A DNA stretch of 11,649 nt, taken from positions 1 through 11,649 of the forward strand of contig JADGRT010000046.1 in assembly GCA_017880715.1 (NCBI GenBank). The letters run 5' to 3'. This stretch comes from Verrucomicrobiia bacterium. GTDB taxonomy: Bacteria; Verrucomicrobiota; Verrucomicrobiia; Limisphaerales; UBA1319. The translations under genes were made by a program, and so were the position numbers. Shown piece by piece: positions 6,361 through 11,649 of the stretch (position 1 is the first letter of the stretch; each line of letters opens with the position of its first letter). A model generated the notes under the pieces. That model made no database searches. It saw only the letters and a list, made by a program, of their open reading frames with translations, and was not told the origin of the DNA.

Positions 6361-7394
6361 AAACTGTAATCAGCGCCAAAGACATCGAAGAGCTCTTGCT
6401 CCAGGGCGGCGATTTGAATTCTCTTCCGGCCGATGCCGTTTATACGCCGTCGGCCCGCGATTTGTTGCGGGATGCCAGCAGCAAATTGCCGCGCGGCATG
6501 AAGCCGTCGGGCTCGGTTCCGTCCGCGGCTTCGTCCGCGGGTGCGGGGCCGGCCGATTTGGAGCGTCGCTTCCGCTCGCCGGAAATTCAGGGCCTCAAGG
6601 AGCAGATCTGCGACATGGGCCGGCGTCTCTGGCAGCGGGCTTATGTGGACGGCAACGGTGGCAACATGTCCATTCGCCTGGGCGAAAACCTGGTGTTATG
6701 CACCCCCACGCTCGTGTCCAAAGGATTCATGAAACCCGAGGACCTGTGCTTCGTGGATTTGGAGGGCAATCAGAAGGCCGGCACGAAGCAGCGCACCAGC
6801 GAAATCCTGATGCATCTCGCGATCATGAAGCGGCAGCCCAAGGCCAAGGCCTGCGTGCACGCGCACCCGCCGTACGCCACCGCTTTCGCGGTGTCCGGGG
6901 TGCGTCCGCCGACCTGCATGATTCCCGAGATGGAGGTCTTTTGCGGCGAGGTCGCCATTGCTCCGTACTATACGCCCGGCACCGTCGAAATGGGCAAGGA
7001 AGTGGCGGCCCTGGCGGACAAGCACAACACGATTCTCATGGCCAATCACGGCGTGGTGGTTTGGAGTCATTTAGGCATCGAAGACGCCTATTTCAAGATG
7101 GAAATCATCGAGGCATACTGCCGCACCGTGGTGGTGACCGCCGAGTTGGGCGTCGAACCGAAGACCTTCACGCCCACCCAGCTCAAGGATTTGCTTAACA
7201 TCAAGCAAAAGCTGGGCGTGACCGACGCGCGTTACGGTCTCAAGGAATGCGAGCTGTGCGACAACAGCGAGTGGCGGCCGGGCGTCACCTGCGCGGTGCC
7301 GGCCAGCCAGCCAGCGGGGACTGCCTCCGATCCGGCGGCGGAAGAATTGGTGAAACGCATCACCGACATGATTGCCGCAAAAATGAACGGCTGA
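6357..7394 (+). CDS. Class II aldolase (fuculose/rhamnulose-1-phosphate type), BMC cargo
   Basis: Probably cleaves L-fuculose- or L-rhamnulose-1-phosphate to DHAP and L-lactaldehyde, the committed step of the organelle. The 345-residue protein has a class II aldolase/adducin core at about 78-265: GNGGNMS (99-105), the presumed catalytic Glu in RTSEILMH (E149), and zinc ligands H168 and H170 (HAHPPYATAF) and H231 (NHGVVVW). It is over 100 residues longer than the roughly 215-residue FucA. The N-terminal extension (1-48, with a DIEELL helix and TPSARDLLRDA) and a Ser/Ala/Gly linker precede the core. At the C-terminus a Cys-containing segment (C298, C301, C312) leads to a Pro/Ala linker and an amphipathic helix (326-342, DPAAEELVKRITDMIAA) of encapsulation-peptide type. 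It overlaps BMC-P3 by 4 bp. Which sugar is used cannot be read from the sequence. Confidence 0.92.
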   Translation: MKTVISAKDIEELLLQGGDLNSLPADAVYTPSARDLLRDASSKLPRGMKPSGSVPSAASSAGAGPADLERRFRSPEIQGLKEQICDMGRRLWQRAYVDGNGGNMSIRLGENLVLCTPTLVSKGFMKPEDLCFVDLEGNQKAGTKQRTSEILMHLAIMKRQPKAKACVHAHPPYATAFAVSGVRPPTCMIPEMEVFCGEVAIAPYYTPGTVEMGKEVAALADKHNTILMANHGVVVWSHLGIEDAYFKMEIIEAYCRTVVVTAELGVEPKTFTPTQLKDLLNIKQKLGVTDARYGLKECELCDNSEWRPGVTCAVPASQPAGTASDPAAEELVKRITDMIAAKMNG

Positions 7395-7404
7395 TGGTTG
7401 TTTT

Positions 7405-8331
7405 ATGAAGCTTACGATTATTGGCGGTGGCGGCCGGGTGGGCGCCGGCGCCGCCTTTGCCCTGCAATGCGGCGGTGTGGTTTCGGAACTGCAATTGCTG
7501 GATGCCAACCCGGCCGCGGCCGAGGGGGAGGCCCTCGATCTGTTGCATGGAACGGCGCTGACCGCTGACCAGCGGATTTATGCGGGCGATTACGCGCGGG
7601 CGGCCAACAGCGATGTTTTCCTGATCACGGCCGGACTGCGCCGCAAACCCGACGAGTCCCGGCTCGATCTTATCAACCGCAACGTCACGCTGTTCGTGCA
7701 GATTCTCGACAGCCTCAAGGACGCCGGCTTGCGCCAGGATGCCCTGGTCTTGGTGGTGTCGAACCCGGTTGACATCCTGACCCAGCTCGCCTGTCAGCGA
7801 CTGGGTCTGCCCTGGCAGCAGGTGATCGGGCTGGGCACCATGCTCGACACCTCGCGATTTTGTTCGTTGATTGCCGACGAATTCAAGCTGGCGCCGACCC
7901 AGGTCAAGGCGCTGATCCTGGGTGAGCACGGCGATTCCATGGTTCCCATCTGGTCCTCGGCCGCCGTCAATGGTTTGCCCTTGGCAGGCCTGCCGCAGTT
8001 CAATCCGGGTTTTCAAACCAAACTTTTCGAACGCACCAAAGGCAGTGGCGCGGAGGTGATCGCCAAAAAAGGCGGCGCCGGCTGGGCGGTGGCACTGTCG
8101 ATCCGGGACGTGATTCATGCCATCGCCTTGAATCAGAACCGGTTGCTGCCGGTGTCGTCGATGCAACAGGGGGCTTACGGCCTGCGCCAGATTTGTCTGA
8201 GCGTGCCGACGGTGGTGGGACGCAAGGGGGTGGTGGAACAGGTCGAGATCGACCTATGGCCGAAGGAAAAACTGGCCCTGCAAAACTCGGCCAAATCACT
8301 GGCTGACACGCTGGCAAAGGTCAAGATTTAG
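7405..8331 (+). CDS. LDH/MDH-family NAD-dependent dehydrogenase
   Basis: A 308-residue lactate/malate dehydrogenase-fold protein, last gene of the operon. It has the Rossmann loop GGGGRVG (7-13), D33 for NAD preference, SNPVD (119-123), GLGTMLDTSRF with D148 and R151, and catalytic LGEHGD (H175). The active-site loop reads AGLRRKPDESR: R80 aligns with Gln102 of true LDHs, and arginine there is the malate dehydrogenase signature; R86 aligns with Arg109. In PVM-type loci this gene is usually called lactate dehydrogenase and proposed to handle NADH balance; the sequence argues for a dicarboxylate substrate or an untested one. No encapsulation peptide is visible at either end. It starts 10 nt after the aldolase stop without a Shine-Dalgarno sequence. 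Confidence 0.9.
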   Translation: MKLTIIGGGGRVGAGAAFALQCGGVVSELQLLDANPAAAEGEALDLLHGTALTADQRIYAGDYARAANSDVFLITAGLRRKPDESRLDLINRNVTLFVQILDSLKDAGLRQDALVLVVSNPVDILTQLACQRLGLPWQQVIGLGTMLDTSRFCSLIADEFKLAPTQVKALILGEHGDSMVPIWSSAAVNGLPLAGLPQFNPGFQTKLFERTKGSGAEVIAKKGGAGWAVALSIRDVIHAIALNQNRLLPVSSMQQGAYGLRQICLSVPTVVGRKGVVEQVEIDLWPKEKLALQNSAKSLADTLAKVKI

Positions 8332-8346
8332 AAGCCGATTCGGTCC

Positions 8347-8361
8347 GGGCGCAAACCGCCC
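8347..8361 (+). terminator. Weak GC hairpin after the BMC operon
   Basis: Stem GGGCG (8347-8351) and CGCCC (8357-8361) with loop CAAAC, starting 15 nt after the last operon stop. It lacks a T-tract, so it is at most a weak or factor-dependent terminator. No better candidate is seen before the REP-like element at 8428. Confidence 0.3.
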
Positions 8362-8427
8362 TCTGCCGACATTCGCCACAAAACCGCCATTTCGGGTTAA
8401 CAGCGCGTTTAGAATATCCATTATTTT

Positions 8428-8451
8428 GTAGGAGCCGAGGTAACGAGGCTC
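8428..8451 (+). repeat. REP-like palindrome, GTAG-headed (copy 1)
   Basis: Tetranucleotide head GTAG (8428-8431), then stem GAGCC, GA, G, loop GTAA, C, GA, stem GGCTC ending at 8451. The 5-bp stem, GA/GA internal step, one closing pair and GNRA-like loop are matched by an inverted copy at 10530-10553. A GTAG head before an imperfect palindrome is the hallmark of REP elements mobilised by RAYT (REP-associated Y1 transposases). Confidence 0.7.
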
Positions 8452-8477
8452 AAATATCTTCGGAAATACAGGTTTAT

Positions 8478-8481
8478 CTAG
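8478..8481. repeat. Target-site duplication CTAG, left
   Basis: CTAG abuts the proposed left end of the insertion sequence and recurs at 10523-10526 beyond the right end. A 4-bp palindromic word can match by chance, so support comes from its coincidence with the paired TGTCCCC ends. Confidence 0.5.
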
Positions 8482-8584
8482 ATTCTGTCCCCTCTGGGCT
8501 GGCGAGGCGGCCAGCTTGGGGAATGTCGTTGTGTGGCTCGACGCAAAACACATTGAATTTGCCGCCCGAGCGGAAATCGTGTGG

Positions 8585-8806
8585 TTATGTTGGTTTGGGC
8601 GATGATTGACGGGCCTTGGATTTGGCCAGAGCGGGAGGCGGCTGGACCCGCAGGAGATGAAGTTCGCTCCGGTCCAACAACTCCCATTGCACCTGATCGC
8701 CTGGCTCCAGGCCAATGGCGGCGGCCAGGGCCAGCGGAAAACTCACATACAGCCGGGGGTTTTGTCCACGCGAGCGGATGGCTTGAACCCGTAAAGGATA
8801 GATCAT
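8585..8806 (-). CDS. AbrB/MazE-like DNA-binding protein carried by the insertion sequence
   Basis: A 73-residue basic protein starting at ATG 8806-8804 (MIYPLRVQAIRSRGQNPRLYV). Residues 3-53 fit the AbrB/MazE/SpoVT swapped-hairpin fold: a first strand, then SFPLALAAAIGLEPGDQVQWELLDRSELHLLRV, where the L-A/P-x-x-L-G-L-x-x-G-D-x-V pattern is the family signature. The tail (PPPALAKSKARQSSPKPT) is basic and disordered-looking. An in-frame TTG at 8830 would add eight residues but has no support. The gene is divergent from the transposase, and no toxin gene follows it, so a role as regulator of the element is likelier than as an antitoxin (inference). Assignment rests on pattern, not on a search. 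Confidence 0.65.
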   Translation of the reverse strand: MIYPLRVQAIRSRGQNPRLYVSFPLALAAAIGLEPGDQVQWELLDRSELHLLRVQPPPALAKSKARQSSPKPT

Positions 8807-8854
8807 ACTTATATTATTGTTAAAAAGCAACCGATTTATCTTGCACGCGTATGG

Positions 8855-8872
8855 GCTAGTCTATAGCCTAGC
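8855..8872. promoter_or_regulatory. 18-bp near-palindrome before the transposase start, putative operator
   Basis: GCTAGTCTATAGCCTAGC pairs across its centre in 8 of 9 positions. It lies 3 nt before the transposase ATG, in the 69-bp gap to the AbrB-like gene. Its position fits an operator controlling transposase expression. A weak TTGCAC -35 (8841-8846) lies just upstream. Confidence 0.45.
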
Positions 8873-8875
8873 GTC

Positions 8876-10357
8876 ATGTCGAGCCTGATGATTCCCTTTC
8901 CTGTCGAACTGCGACCGTCCTTGCCCACCATCGTGGGCAATGTCGATTACCTGACTCTGCGCCAGCGACTCGAACAAATCGATGAACTTTTGCGCGCCAG
9001 CGGCGTGGAAAAGGATTTTGTCGAGCAAGCCCTGGAGGGGTGGCTGGCTCAGGGGACCCGGCGGGCCACGGCCCGGCAGCAAGTGAAGTTTCAACTGCGC
9101 AGTCGCCGGGCGCTGCGCTGCAATCTGCTGCGCACCCTGCTCCAGGAAGATTATCGGGGTTTTAGCTGCGCCCTGGCGGGCAATCCCCTGTATCAATGGT
9201 TTTGCGGGATTGACGCGCTGGATCAGGTGCGGGTGCCTTCCAAGAGTGAGCTGCAACGCTTCGCGCATTGGCTGGAGGCGACGCCGATGCGAGCGCTGAT
9301 TCAGGGGCTTTTGCTGGCTGGGATTCATCGCGCCCCGCAACTGGAGCTGAAAGAACCGATCAATCTTGAGGACTATTTTCTGGATACCATGGCGTTGAAA
9401 GCCAACGTGCATTTTCCGGTGGATTGGGTGTTGCTGCGCGATGGGACGCGGACGTTGATGAAAGCGGTCACGCTGATCCGGGGGCAGGGTTTGAAAGGCC
9501 GCATGGAGCCGCCGGAGGCGTTCTTGCGGCGGATCAACCGGCTGTGCATTGCGATGACGCATAGTCGGCGCAAAGCGCAGTCCAAGCAGGCGCGCAAAGG
9601 GATTTTGCGGCAGATGAAAAAGCTGGTGACGGTGGTCCGGGGTCATGCCCGGCGGCACCGGGAGCTCTTGGATCAAGCCTGGGAGGAAACCGAGTGGACG
9701 CGCCCGCAAGCCGAACAGGTGTTAAGGCGGATTGACCAAGTGCTGGAACTTTTGCCCCGGGCGCAGAAACAGGCGCATGAACGGATTATCGGCGGTCGGC
9801 CGGTGGCCAACGAGGAGAAGATCTTAAGTCTTTACGAGCTGGATCTCCACGTGTTGGTTCGGGGCAAGGCGGGCGCGGAAGTGGAGTTTGGCAATACGCT
9901 GTTGTTGGGGGAAAACCGACAGGGGATCATTTTGGATTACCAGCTTTGGCAGGACCAAGCGCCGGCGGATGTGCAGGTCTTGGTGGAGAGCTTGGAGCGC
10001 GTGGTGGTGGGGCTCGACGCGGCCGTGGGAGCGGTGGGATCGGACCGGGGATTTGCCAGCCGGGCCAACACGGCGGGATTAAAAGAGGCCGGAATTTATG
10101 ACGGTCTGTGCCCGCGCAGCCCGGCCGAACTTAAAGAGCGGATGAAAGAACCGCGGTTTGTGCGGTTGCAGAAGCGCCGCTCCCAAACGGAAGCCCGGAT
10201 CAGCATTATGCAGCGGGGATTTTTAGGGCGGCCGATGCGAGCCAAGGGATTCGGGCATCGCGAGCTGGCGGTGGCTTGGGGCGTACTGACCCACAACCTC
10301 TGGATGTTGGCGCGCCTGCGAAAGAAGAAGGAAGAACCGCTACGCCAGGTGGCGTAG
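8876..10357 (+). CDS. DDE transposase of the insertion sequence
   Basis: A 493-residue transposase with an intact RNase H-like catalytic set. The first Asp is in FLDTMALKANVHFPVDW (D170), equivalent to the common DTTVVEANIHYPTD motif. The second is in VGSDRGF (D390). The Glu is in RRSQTEARISIMQRGF (E439), and the C-terminal AWGVLTHNLWMLARL helix is typical. KILSLYELDLHVLVRGKAGAEVEFG (315-339) recalls the KIxSxFExHxxxxxRGKxxKxxEFG block of IS1202/IS1182-like and ISNCY transposases. A long basic helical insertion (about 217-310) lies between the first and second Asp. It has no frameshift or stop and no clear Shine-Dalgarno sequence; M5 is an alternative start. DDE transposase is firm, exact IS family is not. 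Confidence 0.88.
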   Translation: MSSLMIPFPVELRPSLPTIVGNVDYLTLRQRLEQIDELLRASGVEKDFVEQALEGWLAQGTRRATARQQVKFQLRSRRALRCNLLRTLLQEDYRGFSCALAGNPLYQWFCGIDALDQVRVPSKSELQRFAHWLEATPMRALIQGLLLAGIHRAPQLELKEPINLEDYFLDTMALKANVHFPVDWVLLRDGTRTLMKAVTLIRGQGLKGRMEPPEAFLRRINRLCIAMTHSRRKAQSKQARKGILRQMKKLVTVVRGHARRHRELLDQAWEETEWTRPQAEQVLRRIDQVLELLPRAQKQAHERIIGGRPVANEEKILSLYELDLHVLVRGKAGAEVEFGNTLLLGENRQGIILDYQLWQDQAPADVQVLVESLERVVVGLDAAVGAVGSDRGFASRANTAGLKEAGIYDGLCPRSPAELKERMKEPRFVRLQKRRSQTEARISIMQRGFLGRPMRAKGFGHRELAVAWGVLTHNLWMLARLRKKKEEPLRQVA

Positions 10358-10522
10358 CGACGCCCGAGCGGTCTCCCACGATGACAACTACAGAAGGGGT
10401 GTCTTCAGAAATATGGGATTAAGGATTTTTCGGCCTAAAATTGTGAATAACTTTCTGGCCGCAACCTACACTACCCCCTCGCCGCGAGCTGTTTTGAAAA
10501 AGGGCTACTTTGGGGACAAGCT

Positions 10523-10526
10523 CTAG
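10523..10526. repeat. Target-site duplication CTAG, right
   Basis: Right partner of the CTAG at 8478-8481, immediately beyond GGGGACAAGCT. It lies within a 12-bp perfect palindrome CTCTAGCTAGAG (10521-10532), so the exact border could shift by a few bases. Confidence 0.5.
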
Positions 10527-10529
10527 CTA

Positions 10530-10553
10530 GAGACTCCTCACGTCGTCTCCTAC
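10530..10553 (-). repeat. REP-like palindrome, GTAG-headed (copy 2, inverted)
   Basis: Read on the minus strand: GTAG head (10553-10550), then stem GAGAC, GA, C, loop GTGA, G, GA, stem GTCTC. It matches 19 of 24 positions of the copy at 8428-8451; four of the five differences are two compensatory pairs and the fifth keeps the GNRA loop. Orientation is opposite to copy 1, so the two form a BIME-like inverted pair interrupted by the insertion sequence. Confidence 0.7.
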
Positions 10554-10575
10554 TTTATTAACACGCTGGTCAGAA

Positions 10576-10607
10576 CAACCTTTTGTTGCAGGTGCAACAA
10601 AAGGTTG
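10576..10607. terminator. Perfect 15-bp inverted repeat, possible terminator
   Basis: CAACCTTTTGTTGCA (10576-10590) and TGCAACAAAAGGTTG (10593-10607) are exact reverse complements separated by GG; the likely hairpin has a 14-bp stem and loop AGGT. It lies 38 nt downstream of the stop of the minus-strand cupin operon, where a terminator would be expected, but no T-tract follows on either strand. Confidence 0.5.
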
Positions 10608-10644
10608 CACATGATTTTAGTGTTGGTGTTGGGAAAGTTTCGAG

Positions 10645-10893
10645 TTACTGGTCCAGGCAATCGATCACGGTTTTCAGGTGGAGCAAAGCCAGGCCCGTGT
10701 CCTCCTGAGCAAGCGCCGGCTCGTCTTCGTTGCCGGTCATGAGCGCCTCCAAAACGGCGCCCAGCAGCGGCATTTGATGGTAGGACGCCACGAGTTTTTG
10801 CATGCGCTGGGGCAGACGCCGGCATTCCTTTTCGGAGGCCTGGGTGATCCGGCTCCCCACCTCGTCAACTTCCGCGATCGAAATCGTTCTCAT
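10645..10893 (-). CDS. Small hypothetical protein after the cupin gene
   Basis: An 82-residue acidic protein I do not recognise. It starts at ATG 10893-10891, only 6 nt after the cupin stop, so it is almost certainly co-transcribed with and perhaps coupled to the cupin gene. The sequence looks mostly helical: MRTISIAEVDEVGSRITQA, a central RMQKLVASYHQMPLLGAVLEALMTG segment, an acidic stretch (NEDEPALAQED) and a C-terminal GLALLHLKTVIDCLDQ helix. There is no signal peptide, membrane segment or metal motif. The gene is likely real given the position, coherent composition and the hairpin after its stop. Function unknown. Confidence 0.6.
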   Translation of the reverse strand: MRTISIAEVDEVGSRITQASEKECRRLPQRMQKLVASYHQMPLLGAVLEALMTGNEDEPALAQEDTGLALLHLKTVIDCLDQ

Positions 10894-10899
10894 ACTTGA

Positions 10900-11280
10900 T
10901 TAACCCAGGTTGGGGTCCGGTTCGGTGATCACGGTGTCGTTGTGCTCATAGGCCGGGGCGCAACAGCAGAGCAGTCGCAATACGTCCGGGCCGGTATTCC
11001 ACAGCTTGTGCCGCTGGCCGGGCCGAATGGCGATGGCGTCGCCGGGCTTGACCTCCCGGCTTTCGCCGTCGATGCGGATGCGCCCGCGACCATGGGTGAC
11101 GTAATAGATCTCCTCCGTTTGGGTGTGGAAATGCTCCTGGGTGCTGCGGGTCACGGCCACGCGCGCTTCCGCCAGGCTCTGGTGACGAATGCCGGAATTG
11201 CGGTGAGCGAGCAACTCCCGGATTTCGGAGCCGTCTTTCGTAATGAACGCCGGCATCTCGTTCAGTTTTTTGATGTCCAC
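10900..11280 (-). CDS. Cupin-domain protein
   Basis: A small single-domain cupin of 126 residues, the family of beta-barrel metal-binding proteins with many roles. Motif 1 reads QEHFHTQTEEIYYVTHGRGRIRIDG (the two His and a Glu are usual metal ligands) and motif 2 reads PGDAIAIRPGQRHKLWNTG, with its His. The N-terminal DIKKLNEMPAFITKDGSEIRELL fits stand-alone Cupin_2 proteins. The GTG at 11280-11278 is preferred to the GTG at 11286-11284, because AGGGG (11293-11289) lies about 8 nt from the former and only 2 nt from the latter. It lies 99 nt downstream of the nucleoside phosphorylase gene and 6 nt upstream of a small unknown gene on the same strand. No specific substrate can be read. Confidence 0.88.
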   Translation of the reverse strand: MDIKKLNEMPAFITKDGSEIRELLAHRNSGIRHQSLAEARVAVTRSTQEHFHTQTEEIYYVTHGRGRIRIDGESREVKPGDAIAIRPGQRHKLWNTGPDVLRLLCCCAPAYEHNDTVITEPDPNLG

Positions 11281-11293
11281 AAACACTTCCCCT

Positions 11294-11329
11294 GTCGTAC
11301 TCGTCGTCGTCCTTCGTCCTCGTCCTCGA
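11294..11329 (-). repeat. GAC/GAG-rich low-complexity tract before the cupin gene
   Basis: On the minus strand the leader of the cupin gene is a run of GAGGAC, GAGGAC, GAAGGAC, GACGACGAG and TACGAC units, ending just before the AGGGG ribosome binding site. It is purine-rich with periods of 3 and 6 and no open frame of note. It could be an expanding simple repeat or an unstructured purine-rich leader. Confidence 0.6.
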
Positions 11330-11379
11330 TAAACGGGGCGCCTTTTGGACTGCCGCAGTCACCACCTGCCGCTATGGAA

Positions 11380-11649
11380 CTAATCCAAATACGAGCAGAT
11401 GTATTCGCAAATACCTGATTTGACCGCGATATCGAAACCCGATTGGGCCGGCACCTCGAAGGCCTGACCGGCGGCATAGATGCTCGTTGCCGTCTTCCCG
11501 TCGAGTTGCACACTGCACTCACCGGCCACGATTTCCATGCGTTCGGCTTGGTTGGTGCCGAAATGGTAGGTACCGGGGTAGATCAGCCCGAGCGTCTTTT
11601 TGCTGCTGTCGGGAAACAACACGGTGTGACTTACCACCTTGCCGTCAAA
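11380..11649 (-). CDS. ppnP: PpnP-type pyrimidine/purine nucleoside phosphorylase, 5' end outside window
   Basis: A short cupin-fold enzyme of the PpnP (former DUF1255/YaiE) family, which splits nucleosides with phosphate into base and ribose-1-phosphate. Family landmarks are in order: FDGKVVSHTVLFPDSSKKTLGLIYPGTYHFGT, AERMEIVAGECSVQLDG, YAAGQAFEVPAQSGFDIAV and C-terminal CEYICSYLD. The E. coli protein of about 94 residues has the same YTFST, EEM, AGxxFxVPxxSxFxL and YLCRYL blocks. The frame is open through the window edge at 11649, and the first in-window codons encode FDGKV, which is internal in relatives, so about the first five to ten residues are missing. It is the promoter-proximal gene of the three-gene minus-strand group. 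No functional link to the BMC operon is evident. Confidence 0.9.
   Translation of the reverse strand, partial: FDGKVVSHTVLFPDSSKKTLGLIYPGTYHFGTNQAERMEIVAGECSVQLDGKTATSIYAAGQAFEVPAQSGFDIAVKSGICEYICSYLD

Larger units (their letters stand above)
8482..10522 (+). mobile_element. Insertion sequence of about 2.04 kb with transposase and AbrB-like gene
   Basis: The proposed element starts ATTCTGTCCCC (8482-8492) and ends GGGGACAAGCT (10512-10522), an imperfect 11-bp terminal inverted repeat with 8 matches and an intact TGTCCCC core. CTAG flanks both sides. Inside are a full-length DDE transposase gene and a divergent small AbrB/MazE-like gene with a shared 69-bp promoter region. Just inside the left end is a hairpin with stem GCTGGC/GCCAGC (8498-8515). 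The element sits between two inverted REP-like palindromes, 26 nt from the left copy and 3 nt beyond the right CTAG. Both genes are open, so the element may be active. Ends are inferred from sequence symmetry alone. Confidence 0.65.

Noticed and set aside
7360..8166. 268-codon open frame antisense to the dehydrogenase gene
   Set aside because: It mirrors a conserved gene; the product lacks recognisable motifs and has the Gln/Arg/His-rich composition typical of antisense frames in GC-rich coding DNA.
8585..8806. Toxin-antitoxin operon
   Set aside because: The AbrB/MazE-like gene has no adjacent toxin: downstream on its strand lies only the end of the insertion sequence.
8807..8830. TTG start adding eight residues to the AbrB-like protein
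   Set aside because: The added residues (Asn-rich) do not belong to the fold, and an ATG is present at 8806.
8861..9709. 282-codon open frame antisense to the transposase gene
   Set aside because: It is Pro/Gln/His/Arg-rich with no domain pattern, while the opposite strand encodes an intact DDE transposase.
11281..11286. GTG at 11286-11284 as cupin start
   Set aside because: The AGGGG ribosome binding site is only 2 nt away, too close; the next in-frame GTG at 11280 has proper spacing and the family-typical start.
1..11649. tRNA, rRNA or riboswitch in the intergenic regions
   Set aside because: The gaps are short and filled by repeats; no cloverleaf, conserved rRNA block or known aptamer core was seen by eye.

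Overview
The window is a GC-rich stretch whose core is a bacterial microcompartment (BMC) operon of the Planctomycetes/Verrucomicrobia type (PVM-type, the L-fucose/L-rhamnose degradation organelle). Gene content and order, many starts without a Shine-Dalgarno sequence, heptameric intergenic repeats and GTAG-headed palindromes suggest a verrucomicrobial or related PVC genome. The assignment comes from reading only; no database was searched.

Layout. (1) 1-110: left edge, possibly the first codons of a minus-strand gene. (2) 111-887, minus: DeoR-family sugar-phosphate-responsive regulator, divergent from the operon, with a 94-bp control region holding tandem direct repeats. (3) 982-8331, plus: ten co-directional genes: pduL, two BMC-H shell genes, a divergent acetate kinase, a third BMC-H, BMC-P, CoA-acylating aldehyde dehydrogenase, two more BMC-P genes, a class II sugar-phosphate aldolase and an LDH/MDH-like dehydrogenase. 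Three junctions are translationally tight: two 4-bp ATGA overlaps and one 2-nt gap. (4) 8482-10522: an apparently intact insertion sequence of about 2.04 kb, with a DDE transposase and a divergent AbrB/MazE-like small gene, imperfect TGTCCCC-type ends and CTAG duplications. It sits between two inverted REP-like palindromes. (5) 10645-11649, minus: a small unknown protein, a cupin, and a PpnP-type nucleoside phosphorylase cut by the window edge.

How the operon works (inference from the PVM model): the aldolase cleaves a 6-deoxyketose 1-phosphate to DHAP and lactaldehyde inside the shell; the dehydrogenase makes lactyl-CoA; PduL makes lactyl-phosphate and recycles CoA; the kinase makes ATP and lactate. 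PduL and the aldehyde dehydrogenase carry N-terminal, and the aldolase a C-terminal, short amphipathic helix of encapsulation-peptide type. The kinase and the LDH-like enzyme do not. No sugar isomerase, sugar kinase or transporter is visible, so upstream steps must be encoded elsewhere.

Most unusual points: a pair of REP-like hairpins whose stems covary and which bracket the insertion sequence; an acetate kinase with substitutions at several catalytic positions; an 'LDH' with arginine at the substrate-specificity position; a third BMC-H with a Gly-Asn-Ala pore loop; and period-7 repeats at two junctions of the operon.
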